A stretch of DNA of 64,000 nt from Hydrogenophaga sp. (GTDB lineage Bacteria; Pseudomonadota; Gammaproteobacteria; Burkholderiales; Burkholderiaceae_C), in NCBI GenBank assembly GCA_018333605.1, contig JAGXSV010000051.1:1-64000 (forward strand), written 5' to 3'. The notes under the pieces are model-generated. The model was not told the origin of the DNA and did no database searches. It was given only the letters and a program-made list of their open reading frames with translations. Positions 43,861-52,438 of this stretch are shown piece after piece; the stretch's first letter is position 1; each line of letters begins with the position of its first letter. Both the position numbers and the translations under genes were made by a program.

Positions 43861-45696
43861 TCAAACATCGATAGGCGTCGTCTTCCAGACGTCCTGCGCC
43901 AAAGCGATGAGCATTGCGTGCCGCTTTTCGATGGTTGCGGCATTCCATCCGGGGAATGCCTCCAGCTTGGCGTTGATCCGCGAAATGGACGTGTTCTGCC
44001 CAACGTCGGTCAGCGCGACAAGACTGCGTGTCAGGTAGTTGCCGCTCTTGCTGTACTCTGACTGTTTGGCGGTGTAGAAATCATTACCCGCGACGATATT
44101 GATGGGCTTCTCCAGCAACGTCAGGTTGCCCAGCCTGTTTTTGTAGTCATCGTAGACCATCCCCGGGTTTTCGGTCGCCCACTTGCCGCGCAGATCGTCC
44201 TCTGGCTTGTTGGGCAGAATATGCTCGATTTCCAGATTGGTGAATGGCTCCAGGCTGCCCGGCACCTTCAGCCCGCTGAAAGCCATCTCGACGTGCTGCG
44301 TCAGCCGAGCCAGCAGGTAACGCGTCCTGTATTGCTGCATCGAGTACAGGGTGAAGCGTTTTAGGGCATCGGCCAGTTCCTGTGACTTGCCCGCCATATT
44401 CTTCTCGAAACGATCGGCGACGAATATGTTGAGCTGAACCTTCTGCTTGACCGGATCAGTCGTCTCCGCAATCGTGCGCAGCTCGTCCGCCCATTGTGAG
44501 AAGCTGCGCTCCAGATCCTTGGTCGGCGTTTTGGTGAAGATGTAGTAGAAGAGGAAGCTCTCCAACTGCGCCACGAAATGGTCGAACAGCTGCTTCGGGA
44601 AATTCGCTGCCGCCAGCAGCAGGACATAGTGCAAGCTGAAGGCACCGCCTGCCAGCCGCTTGAGGCTGTCCATAGCCAGGCTGGGTTTGCCATCGTTGCC
44701 CAGTCCGTTGGCGAAGGCCAAATAGTGCTCGACGTTGCGGATCACCTTGCGTACGAACTCGAAGGGCTTGCCTGCGTAGTCGCATAGCGCCGCGTTGTCC
44801 TTGGCGATGAACCAGTCGTAGATTTCATCCTCGCGCACCACCGCATCGCCACGCTCGTTCTTGATGGTGTAGTTGGCCATCAGGAAGTAGCGCAGAAAGC
44901 GCAGCGGTTTTTCCTTTTGCTTCTCCAGCGGCTTGGTGATCTTTTTCCACTCGTCTTTGAGCTGGGTGAACTGCGCTTGCTTGACCTGCGTGAACAACAG
45001 GTTCTTGAGCAAGTCCATAGGGTTCAGGCCGACGCCGCGCTCGTTGATGGTCTCAAAGATCTTCAGCGCGCTGCTCACGTCGGTGGATATCTGGATGAAT
45101 ACCACGTTGTTGGCCAGATAGCCCCAATACTTCTTCAGTTTGGGGGCATCGTCGTAGTTATCTTTCAGGTAGCGGTACAGCGTGCTGTAGGCGTTGACCA
45201 GATTTTCCAGGGAGCCGAAGCTGGCGATGCCTGAAGCCTGAATGCCTGCGCGCACCGTCTGTGGATCGGCATCCAATTCCACCAGCTTGGCCATCACTTC
45301 ACCCGCGCTCTCGTAACGGGGCTCCAGCTTCAGGTTGGTGCGTACCTCACCGTCACTGTCCACATAGCTGGTCGAGATCAGCCCCGAAATCATCTGCCGT
45401 TGGGGCTCACCCTGGAACAGATGTTTGAGCGCGCACAGCAGAAGGAAGAACGTGGTCAGCCGTTGTTGGCCGTCGATGACCTCATAGTGGTTTTTCTGGT
45501 CGGTCGGCGATACCAATACGGTACCGATGAAATATTCCCGCGTCGTGCCCGCATCGATTTGCTCACCGATGTCCTCCAGCAGCTGATGCACTTCCTTGTC
45601 CGTCCAGACGTACTCGCGCTGGTAGTCGGGGACAATGTAGAAGCACTCCCTGAAGGCTTCCTCGATGCTGTATTTGTGGTTTTCGATACGTGCCAT
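43861..45696 (-). CDS. GmrSD-type (DUF262-DUF1524) type IV restriction enzyme
   Basis: The 611-aa protein joins both GmrSD parts. The N-terminal DUF262 has YQREYVW (25-31), YFIGTVLV and the DGQQR motif (75-79) needed for NTP-dependent action. The C-terminal DUF1524 has IEHILPN (490-496) and NRLGNLTLLE (520-529), an HNH-type nuclease with His492. Such enzymes cut DNA with modified bases, for example glucosylated hydroxymethylcytosine. Its family member BrxU accompanies a BREX system in Providencia, so co-residence with BREX is functionally sensible. Confidence 0.88.
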   Translation of the reverse strand: MARIENHKYSIEEAFRECFYIVPDYQREYVWTDKEVHQLLEDIGEQIDAGTTREYFIGTVLVSPTDQKNHYEVIDGQQRLTTFFLLLCALKHLFQGEPQRQMISGLISTSYVDSDGEVRTNLKLEPRYESAGEVMAKLVELDADPQTVRAGIQASGIASFGSLENLVNAYSTLYRYLKDNYDDAPKLKKYWGYLANNVVFIQISTDVSSALKIFETINERGVGLNPMDLLKNLLFTQVKQAQFTQLKDEWKKITKPLEKQKEKPLRFLRYFLMANYTIKNERGDAVVREDEIYDWFIAKDNAALCDYAGKPFEFVRKVIRNVEHYLAFANGLGNDGKPSLAMDSLKRLAGGAFSLHYVLLLAAANFPKQLFDHFVAQLESFLFYYIFTKTPTKDLERSFSQWADELRTIAETTDPVKQKVQLNIFVADRFEKNMAGKSQELADALKRFTLYSMQQYRTRYLLARLTQHVEMAFSGLKVPGSLEPFTNLEIEHILPNKPEDDLRGKWATENPGMVYDDYKNRLGNLTLLEKPINIVAGNDFYTAKQSEYSKSGNYLTRSLVALTDVGQNTSISRINAKLEAFPGWNAATIEKRHAMLIALAQDVWKTTPIDV

Positions 45697-45735
45697 AGTC
45701 CTATCCTTGTCATTCTTTTCCGTCGCGCCAACGTT

Positions 45736-46839
45736 TTAATCAGGCTTTTGCTTTGATGCCGCAGCTTTAGCGGTGGTGCGCTGATTCGCTTCCAGACCCT
45801 CGATGCGGGTACCCTGCGACTTCACCTGCTCCAGAAGCGCCTGATTTTCTCGTTCAAGTGCGGAACGCTGCTGATTTCCCTGCTCGATGGCGGTCAACAC
45901 TTTCGCCTGCCACTGATCACCGGCGGTATTGTTGTCACGGTCTTGGAAGTATGAGAAGCCCGCAAGTATTGCTGCGACTAGCGCCAAGACTGCCGAAGAC
46001 GCGACAGACCACAGCGCAATTTTGATTTGCGTGCGCGTAGACCGATCAGTTTTTTGGTCGCGCGCCTCCATCTGCTCCATCATGGTCGTCGCTGCGTCTA
46101 CCAAGTCTTTGAGGGCTTTGGCGGATTCGGCGGTCATTTGACCAGTGAGCCGCGTCAATTCCATTTCTTCAGCACGCTCTTTCGCTCGTTCGCGTGCTTG
46201 CTCAGCCATCAAATTGTTCACCCTACTGAGGTGATCAGTCTGGATGGGATGGATTTCCAGCCTCGATTCGCGCGACGGCTTGGTGAGCTTTTCGAAGGCG
46301 CTCAAAGTTGAGCCCAATGCAGATGTGCTTTTACGCACCTGATCGAATAGGCCACTACTGGAGCCAAGCATCTTCTCGCGAAGTTGCCTCGATGCCTGTA
46401 TTTGCTGTTCGACTTCATGCTGCATCAGCCGAATCAGGTAAGCCGAAGCCGCTTTACCTTCTTCCCTCGACGGAGGCTTGTGATCCTGGCCGTCTTCCCT
46501 GACCGTCTGCCACCCCGAAGATTGCACGTAGGCTTCGGCTAGCTGCTCGACTTCATCTACGGAAAGCGTCTTCGCAATCTCAGGATCGAGAGGAATCCGT
46601 TCCGGAGCCTCATCGGATTCCACGGTCAGGCTGGCAATACTGGTGAGGAAGTTCCTGACCTGATTGACAGCCTCCCCAGGCTCCAGCTTTTCGAAATCGG
46701 TCATATCCCTTACCCGCAGCGGGTAGAGGTAGATGCGGCCAGCCGCCGTGTCAACCTCGGCAGCAGGCTTCGAGCGAAGCAACAGCTTCAGCGATTTCTT
46801 CTTCGGCTCCTCGCCAGAGGTTGGATTCGACCCTGTCAT
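45736..46839 (-). CDS. Membrane-anchored coiled-coil protein of the BREX island, 367 aa
   Basis: ATG at 46839 is chosen because AAAGAGG lies upstream and it avoids overlap with the gene before. Residues 1-160 are globular (GRIYLYPLRVRDMTDFEKLE), 160-270 are long charged helices (MAEQARERAKERAEEMELTR), one membrane helix lies at about 273-298 (ALWSVASSAVLALVAAILAG), and the rest is again coiled coil (QGNQQRSALERENQALLEQV). No family is recognised. It may tether or sense for the defence system at the membrane. Confidence 0.7.
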   Translation of the reverse strand: MTGSNPTSGEEPKKKSLKLLLRSKPAAEVDTAAGRIYLYPLRVRDMTDFEKLEPGEAVNQVRNFLTSIASLTVESDEAPERIPLDPEIAKTLSVDEVEQLAEAYVQSSGWQTVREDGQDHKPPSREEGKAASAYLIRLMQHEVEQQIQASRQLREKMLGSSSGLFDQVRKSTSALGSTLSAFEKLTKPSRESRLEIHPIQTDHLSRVNNLMAEQARERAKERAEEMELTRLTGQMTAESAKALKDLVDAATTMMEQMEARDQKTDRSTRTQIKIALWSVASSAVLALVAAILAGFSYFQDRDNNTAGDQWQAKVLTAIEQGNQQRSALERENQALLEQVKSQGTRIEGLEANQRTTAKAAASKQKPD

Positions 46840-46855
46840 CGCCCAAGCCTCTTTC

Positions 46856-47578
46856 TCATATCGTGCTGCGCAAAGCGACGAACTGGTTATTCGGCCCCTC
46901 TGACCGGATGTCAAGCTGTGGGCAATTCGACACCAAGTAGGCCAGTGGTCTCGTCAAGCTGAACGGGAAGAGGACCGGCAACGATTGCAGGCTGTTGACC
47001 GACACGGGCTTGCCGACGTAGCGCATGGCCGCCTCGATCAGCCAAACGGTGAGTTCGTCACTCAGGATGGGAGTCGGCGCAAGACGGATGACGCGCTTGC
47101 CTTTCTCGACACGCTCAACCGCGCCCCAGCTTGCTTGTGTCTGGATGACCATATTGGTCATGCGTCGCGTGCCTTCGCGTTCGCCGTAGATCTCGCTCAT
47201 ACGGCGATGCACTTCGGCAGCCGCGCAGTCGTCTTGGATGGCCGACAAGCGACCCACCAACTCAGCCACTTTCCCGAAAAACGGATAGCAGGCTATGGCC
47301 ACGCCCCAGCACAGTACCGGAATTGGTGTGTCGGGCTGGCTTTTGTAAAGAGCCGCCGCCCGGTCGGCGAAGTCCACCAGCTCGGCGCGTGGCTCCAACC
47401 ACAGCCGGTTCAAGACGGTTCGTGTTTTTTTCTTGGCTTCCACGCCAAGTTCGGCTGCGTCGAGCAGTGCATTCAGATCATCTAGCCCAGCTGTACCCGC
47501 ACGAACCCGCAGTGCCGCAGCCGCCCAATCAAGCTGAATGAACCGATCGAACCCAATCTGAGGGGCTGATGTATTCAT
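46856..47578 (-). CDS. brxA: BrxA-like BREX protein (DUF1819-like)
   Basis: The 240-aa protein occupies the brxA place of type 3 BREX (after pglZ, with ATGA overlap). Its middle matches the BrxA pattern in outline: KKKTRTVLNRLWLEPRAELV, then VLCWGVAIACYPFFGKVAEL and a winged-helix-like end. BrxA proteins are small DNA-binding BREX components. Sequence similarity is weak by eye, so position is half the evidence. Confidence 0.65.
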   Translation of the reverse strand: MNTSAPQIGFDRFIQLDWAAAALRVRAGTAGLDDLNALLDAAELGVEAKKKTRTVLNRLWLEPRAELVDFADRAAALYKSQPDTPIPVLCWGVAIACYPFFGKVAELVGRLSAIQDDCAAAEVHRRMSEIYGEREGTRRMTNMVIQTQASWGAVERVEKGKRVIRLAPTPILSDELTVWLIEAAMRYVGKPVSVNSLQSLPVLFPFSLTRPLAYLVSNCPQLDIRSEGPNNQFVALRSTI

Positions 47579-49596
47579 TCGTTTCCAATCACATATTTAA
47601 CTTTCACAAACGGCACGATCAGCTCTTCTACCGAGATGCCGCCGTGGACAACCACTTGCTCGCCATCGGGAACAAAAGCCGTTCGGCCACCTGCGAATAA
47701 GGGCATATAGCCCGCCGGTAGTCCAGCGATGTCCAAGTGCACTGAGTTGGTATTTGCCGCTGCGGATTTCGCCAACAACGATTCACTGCGATACACGCGC
47801 ACCCGTTCGCCACGGGCTTCTGGAACATCCCCTTCAGATGGACGTCCCACGCCAACAGCTTCAACGTTGCCGTGATCCGCTGTCAGGTAAATATGAAAGC
47901 CTCTGTCGAGCAGCATCGCAAACAAGCGATCGACGAAGCCTGTTTTCAACCAGTTCGCTATCCACAAGGCCACATCTTGTTTGGAGCGTTCCTTGTGCAG
48001 TCGGTCATCCACCTCGTCGACCACCAACCCGACCACCTTGGGCCGACGATCGTCCAGCGCTGCTTGCAAGGCATCCAGCTGCTCAATCTGCCGCAACGAG
48101 CGCTGGTAGTAGATCTCACCCGGCTTGACGCCTTGCTCCTGCCAGTAGGCCTTCCACAGGTACTCTTCTTTGTTGGTATGGCCGATCGACTCTTCGAATT
48201 CCCGCGGTTTACGGCCAGAGAACAGGGCCTGCCGCGACACCGAGGTCACGGTGGGGAGCCAAGCGAAGGAAGTACCTTCATCAAACGCAAAGCGCTTCGT
48301 CGCCTCGACTAACCGCTCCCGAATCTGTACCCACTGGTCCAAGGCTAAGCCATCAAAAACCAGGAGTGCGATCTTGTCGGCCCCGAGCGCTTTCCGGCGA
48401 GAGCTCAGATAGTCGGGAATCCGATGCACCATCACCGGCCCGTTGTGGAACGAGAGCGTGCTCAGATCCGCATAGTGCTTGGCAGCCACCCACGCCTGTA
48501 GCTGCGTATCCGACTGTTCTTGCAGCGATTTCACGAGAGCCTGCACCTCTGCCAAACCGTCTGTGCCATAGGCATTGCCCAGATCGTGCACGCGGGCGAG
48601 CGTTTCGCCGTACTGCTTGGCAAACTCGCTCCATGCCTTGTGCGTAGCCGTCGCGCTTGGAATCGCCTCAATCAGCTTGGCAATTCCCTTTTTCACAAAA
48701 GCGTTGCGCGCTTGCGGGTCTTGCACAATCCCGGCCTTGATCCAGCCTGGCGCGTCAGCTGGCACAACCTCAACGACCAGCGGGTGCAAGGAGCCATTCA
48801 AGAACATCGAATCAACGATGGATTGCACATCCGAGTGCGCAAATGGAATATCGACTTTGGCCACGTAATCGGGGGGTGGTGGCTCGCCAATGCGTGAGCC
48901 TTCCATGCCCAAGTTCGCCAAGTAGCGGTGCCAAGCCTCCTGCACTACGCGCAGCAACGCACTCTTCGACGACAGCCACGCGGCCACCGGAAGGCCTGTA
49001 AGCAGTCCCTTGCTCTGGATGATGCTGGCTGCGTGCTCGGCAAAGACCAGGGGCAGCGCACGATTGGCAAAGTGCATCCGCAGCACATCACGCCAGAAAT
49101 CACTTTCCGTGCGAATGCTGGAGCGCGGTGCCAGCTGATAAACCCGCTCAAGGATGAAATCTTTGGACTCGTTTTCGCCGCGAATACCCTGCAACTCGGT
49201 GTCGTGCGCCTCCAGCAAGACAGCAAAGTGCTCGGGTTCAAGCTGCTTGACCACGTTGTAAGCCAAACGCGGAAACAACTGTGCCAAGCCCAGACTTACG
49301 ACACGACCATAGTGCCCAAGGTCCCAAGGCAGCTCATTGGGATCTGCACCGCGCCAATGCACAACCACAGCGGGCGTGGGGCCGGGCTCGCCTCGGTCCC
49401 AGGCGGCGCGATAGCGCTCCTCAAACTCTGTACGGAACACAAAGGGGTCTTCGTACAACAGCACCTCGAAGCCACGGCTGCGCAGTTCGGCCAGCAAACG
49501 CTCGTCCAGCAAGACGTCGTCCGGATCACAGGCCACCCACAGCCGGTCGAGATCAGCTGTGAAGCGGCTGAGAATTCGTTCAATCCACTGGCTCAT
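47575..49596 (-). CDS. pglZ: BREX type 3 phosphatase-like protein PglZ
   Basis: This 673-aa protein has an alkaline-phosphatase-like PglZ domain in its C-terminal half: LLVFDGL (411-417), the nucleophile region PTVTSVSRQALFSG (448-461), VDEVDDRLH (526-534) and LTADHGN (571-577). These metal-ligand motifs look intact. PglZ is a BREX core protein, present in all types. The gene overlaps both neighbours by 4 bp. Confidence 0.92.
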   Translation of the reverse strand: MSQWIERILSRFTADLDRLWVACDPDDVLLDERLLAELRSRGFEVLLYEDPFVFRTEFEERYRAAWDRGEPGPTPAVVVHWRGADPNELPWDLGHYGRVVSLGLAQLFPRLAYNVVKQLEPEHFAVLLEAHDTELQGIRGENESKDFILERVYQLAPRSSIRTESDFWRDVLRMHFANRALPLVFAEHAASIIQSKGLLTGLPVAAWLSSKSALLRVVQEAWHRYLANLGMEGSRIGEPPPPDYVAKVDIPFAHSDVQSIVDSMFLNGSLHPLVVEVVPADAPGWIKAGIVQDPQARNAFVKKGIAKLIEAIPSATATHKAWSEFAKQYGETLARVHDLGNAYGTDGLAEVQALVKSLQEQSDTQLQAWVAAKHYADLSTLSFHNGPVMVHRIPDYLSSRRKALGADKIALLVFDGLALDQWVQIRERLVEATKRFAFDEGTSFAWLPTVTSVSRQALFSGRKPREFEESIGHTNKEEYLWKAYWQEQGVKPGEIYYQRSLRQIEQLDALQAALDDRRPKVVGLVVDEVDDRLHKERSKQDVALWIANWLKTGFVDRLFAMLLDRGFHIYLTADHGNVEAVGVGRPSEGDVPEARGERVRVYRSESLLAKSAAANTNSVHLDIAGLPAGYMPLFAGGRTAFVPDGEQVVVHGGISVEELIVPFVKVKYVIGNE

Positions 49597-52436
49597 GTGC
49601 TTTGTGTCTCCCTCACGTTCTCGCCGGGCTGAACCTCGGCGGAGACGCGTACCATCATTACCGCGTTCAGATCCGGCACACTGGCCGCAGCCTCGGCCAA
49701 GGCGGCCAGTCTGGCGTCGTGTTCTTGTTGCAGACGCTTGCGACGATGCTCGCGGACAGCAGGCAGCCCGATGCGGCCGATAGCCTGTTGCCTTGCTTCA
49801 AAGGCGTAGTCAGCACGCTCCCGCTCCTCTTGCAGTCGGGTCCGATGCGCCTCCAGCATCTCGGTAAAGATCCGCTCGCCTTGGGCTTTTGCCGCCGTGA
49901 GTGCTGCGTCAAACCATTTCACAGCCTCTTCGGTGCCGCTGACCCCGTGTACGACCACTGTTTCGGTCAGCAGCAAATCCCACACGCGTTTGGCCGTCGG
50001 CACAAAAGCGCGGCCCTCTTCATTGGTAAAAACGGGCAGGTAACGCTTGCGATTCAAGCCTTCCGCCGCAAGGCTGATCTCCCAGAGGGACCACACTCCG
50101 CTCACAGAATCAGGCAGGCCCGTCACCCGTATCACTGGCAAGGGTTGGCCTGCCACAAAGCGGGGCAACTCGCTGATCACTGCGCGTGCGCGCGGGTCTT
50201 CCAGCGTCACCCACTCAATCTCAGGGTTCTCGTCAGCGGTACGCGCGTCAAAGCACACCTGCGCTGCTTCGCTGCCATCCGCCCAAGTCACACGCCACGC
50301 CTTGCCCACCTTGGTTGCTGCACCGCCGCGTGCGGCCAAGCCAGAGGTGATGGCGCGCTCCAGCCAGAACTGTGCGGGGTGGTCGCGCCATTTGCGGGCG
50401 TCGTCCGCTTCCAGCGCGTGCGCGTCCGAGAGCAATTCGCTGCTCTTTTTTGACTCGGCCAAGGTCTCGCGCAACTGCGAGACCACCACATCGCACTCTT
50501 GCTCGATTGAAGCTGGGTTCTGCAGACCGTGCACGAACAGTTCTTCAAACAAAGGCTCAGCTTCCGCAGAGTCCATCACGTCAGAGGCCTTGTCCACGCC
50601 GAACTGTTGGGCGATCACTTCCAACTTTTCTTCCAACACCTGGCGAACCCGATGCTCCACGGTGTCTTCCAGCACAAAGTTGATGGCGCGCACCACGTGC
50701 CGCTGGCCAATACGGTCGACGCGGCCAATGCGCTGTTCAATGCGCATAGGGTTCCAAGGCATGTCGAAATTGACGATGACGTGACAGAACTGCAGGTTCA
50801 AACCTTCGCCGCCAGCGTCTGTCGAGATCAGTACGCGCACGTCTTGTGAGAACGCCTTTTGCGCCTTGCTGCGTGCATCCAGATCCATGCCGCCGTTAAG
50901 GGTGGCCACCGAAAAGCCACGGCTTTCCAGGTAATTGGCCAGCATGGCTTGGGTCGGCACAAACTCGGTGAAGAGCAGCACCTTCAGGGCAGGGTCGTTT
51001 TCTTCCTGCTGCAGTTTGTAGATCAGCTCCAGCAAGGCTTCTGCCTTGGCATCGGTGCCCGAGGCTTCGGTCTCGCGGGCCAGAGCGAGCAGCGTTTCCA
51101 CCTCGGACTTTTCCAGCTCCCAGCCGGTGGCCTGCATGGCCAAATCGACCTGCGACTGGCCGTCCAGGTCAGCCCAGTCTTCCTCGCTGGTGTTCTCAAA
51201 CAACGAGGGTTGTGGCTGCGGCTCCTCCAGCAGTGCCAGTCGCTTCTCCAGCGTGGTGCGAATTGCAGCCGTGCTGGACGTTACCAAGCGCTGCATCAGA
51301 ATCATCAAGAAGCCGATGTGGCGCTGCTTGGCGGCCATTGCCTGGTTGTAGCCGTGGCGCACATAGTCGGTTACGGCCTCATACAAGCGTTGCTGCGCGT
51401 TGTGGCGTGCCTGCCAAGCCACCGCTTGCAGCCGGGTGACTCGCGGCTTGAACAGTGGCTGACCATCGGCGTTGATCGACAAGCGCTTTTCGGTACGAAT
51501 CACAAATGGCCGCACGCGATCGCGATTCACGCTGCTCTCGTCGGGGAAGGCTTCGCGGTCCAGCAGTTGCATCAAACGCAGGAACTGGTCGGTCTTGCCC
51601 TGGTGCGGTGTGGCCGAAAGCAGCAGGAGGTAGGGTGACGCTTCGGCCAGCGCTGCCCCCAGCTTGTAGCGCGCCACCTGTTCGGTGCTGCCGCCCATGC
51701 GGTGGGCTTCATCGATGATGACCAGATCCCAAGAGGCAGAGATCAGGTCTTCAAAGCGCTCGCGGTTGTAGTTGTTGAGCTGCTCCAGACTCCAGCCACG
51801 CCGACTCTCCATCGGCTTGACCGAATCCAAGGAGCAGATCACCTGGTCGTGCATACGCCACAGGTTGTCTTCGTCCCCTTTGTTGCCACTGCGCCATTGG
51901 CGAAACGCCGCCAACTCAGAGGGTTCGATGAACTGCAGTTGCTCACCGAAATGCAAACGCATTTCAGCCTGCCACTGGCGCACCAGCCCCTTGGGCGCGA
52001 CCACCAGCACGCGTTTCACCCGGCCGCGTAGCTTCAATTCCCGCAGCACCAGCCCGGCTTCGATGGTCTTGCCCAAGCCGACCTCATCGGCCAGAAGGTA
52101 GCGGATACGGTCGCGGCTGATGGCGCGATTCAGTGCGTACAACTGGTGCGGCAGCGGCACCACGCTCGACTGGATGGGCGCGAGCAACAAGTTGTCTTCC
52201 AGCGCATCCAGCAGCTTGGCCGCCGCCGTGGTGTGCAGGATTTCCTCCACCGTCGGGCGAACACTATCGAGCGGCGCAAGGTCTGAGGCACGCGCCCGCA
52301 CCACCGCGTCTTTGGCTGGAAGCCAGACCCGGTAGGCACTCTCACCCCATACCTCTTGCCGATCGATGACGCGGCACGACGCAGCCTGCCGCGTCAGCCA
52401 GCACCAATCGCCGACGTTGAAGCCGCAGCCCGCCAC
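49593..52436 (-). CDS. brxHII: BREX type 3 SNF2-type helicase BrxHII
   Basis: The 947-aa protein has an SNF2/superfamily 2 core: DEVGLGKTIEAG (117-128, motif I), VIIDEAHRMGG (motif II, near 240) and the C-terminal helicase part with STDAGGEGLNLQ and RIEQRIGRVDRIGQ. A coiled C-terminal end (HRKRLQQEHDARLAALAEAA) follows. BrxHII marks BREX types 3 and 5. Related DISARM DrmD helicases are an alternative family, but pglZ, brxC and brxF next door favour BREX. Confidence 0.9.
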   Translation of the reverse strand: MAGCGFNVGDWCWLTRQAASCRVIDRQEVWGESAYRVWLPAKDAVVRARASDLAPLDSVRPTVEEILHTTAAAKLLDALEDNLLLAPIQSSVVPLPHQLYALNRAISRDRIRYLLADEVGLGKTIEAGLVLRELKLRGRVKRVLVVAPKGLVRQWQAEMRLHFGEQLQFIEPSELAAFRQWRSGNKGDEDNLWRMHDQVICSLDSVKPMESRRGWSLEQLNNYNRERFEDLISASWDLVIIDEAHRMGGSTEQVARYKLGAALAEASPYLLLLSATPHQGKTDQFLRLMQLLDREAFPDESSVNRDRVRPFVIRTEKRLSINADGQPLFKPRVTRLQAVAWQARHNAQQRLYEAVTDYVRHGYNQAMAAKQRHIGFLMILMQRLVTSSTAAIRTTLEKRLALLEEPQPQPSLFENTSEEDWADLDGQSQVDLAMQATGWELEKSEVETLLALARETEASGTDAKAEALLELIYKLQQEENDPALKVLLFTEFVPTQAMLANYLESRGFSVATLNGGMDLDARSKAQKAFSQDVRVLISTDAGGEGLNLQFCHVIVNFDMPWNPMRIEQRIGRVDRIGQRHVVRAINFVLEDTVEHRVRQVLEEKLEVIAQQFGVDKASDVMDSAEAEPLFEELFVHGLQNPASIEQECDVVVSQLRETLAESKKSSELLSDAHALEADDARKWRDHPAQFWLERAITSGLAARGGAATKVGKAWRVTWADGSEAAQVCFDARTADENPEIEWVTLEDPRARAVISELPRFVAGQPLPVIRVTGLPDSVSGVWSLWEISLAAEGLNRKRYLPVFTNEEGRAFVPTAKRVWDLLLTETVVVHGVSGTEEAVKWFDAALTAAKAQGERIFTEMLEAHRTRLQEERERADYAFEARQQAIGRIGLPAVREHRRKRLQQEHDARLAALAEAAASVPDLNAVMMVRVSAEVQPGENVRETQST

Positions 52437-52438
52437 GC

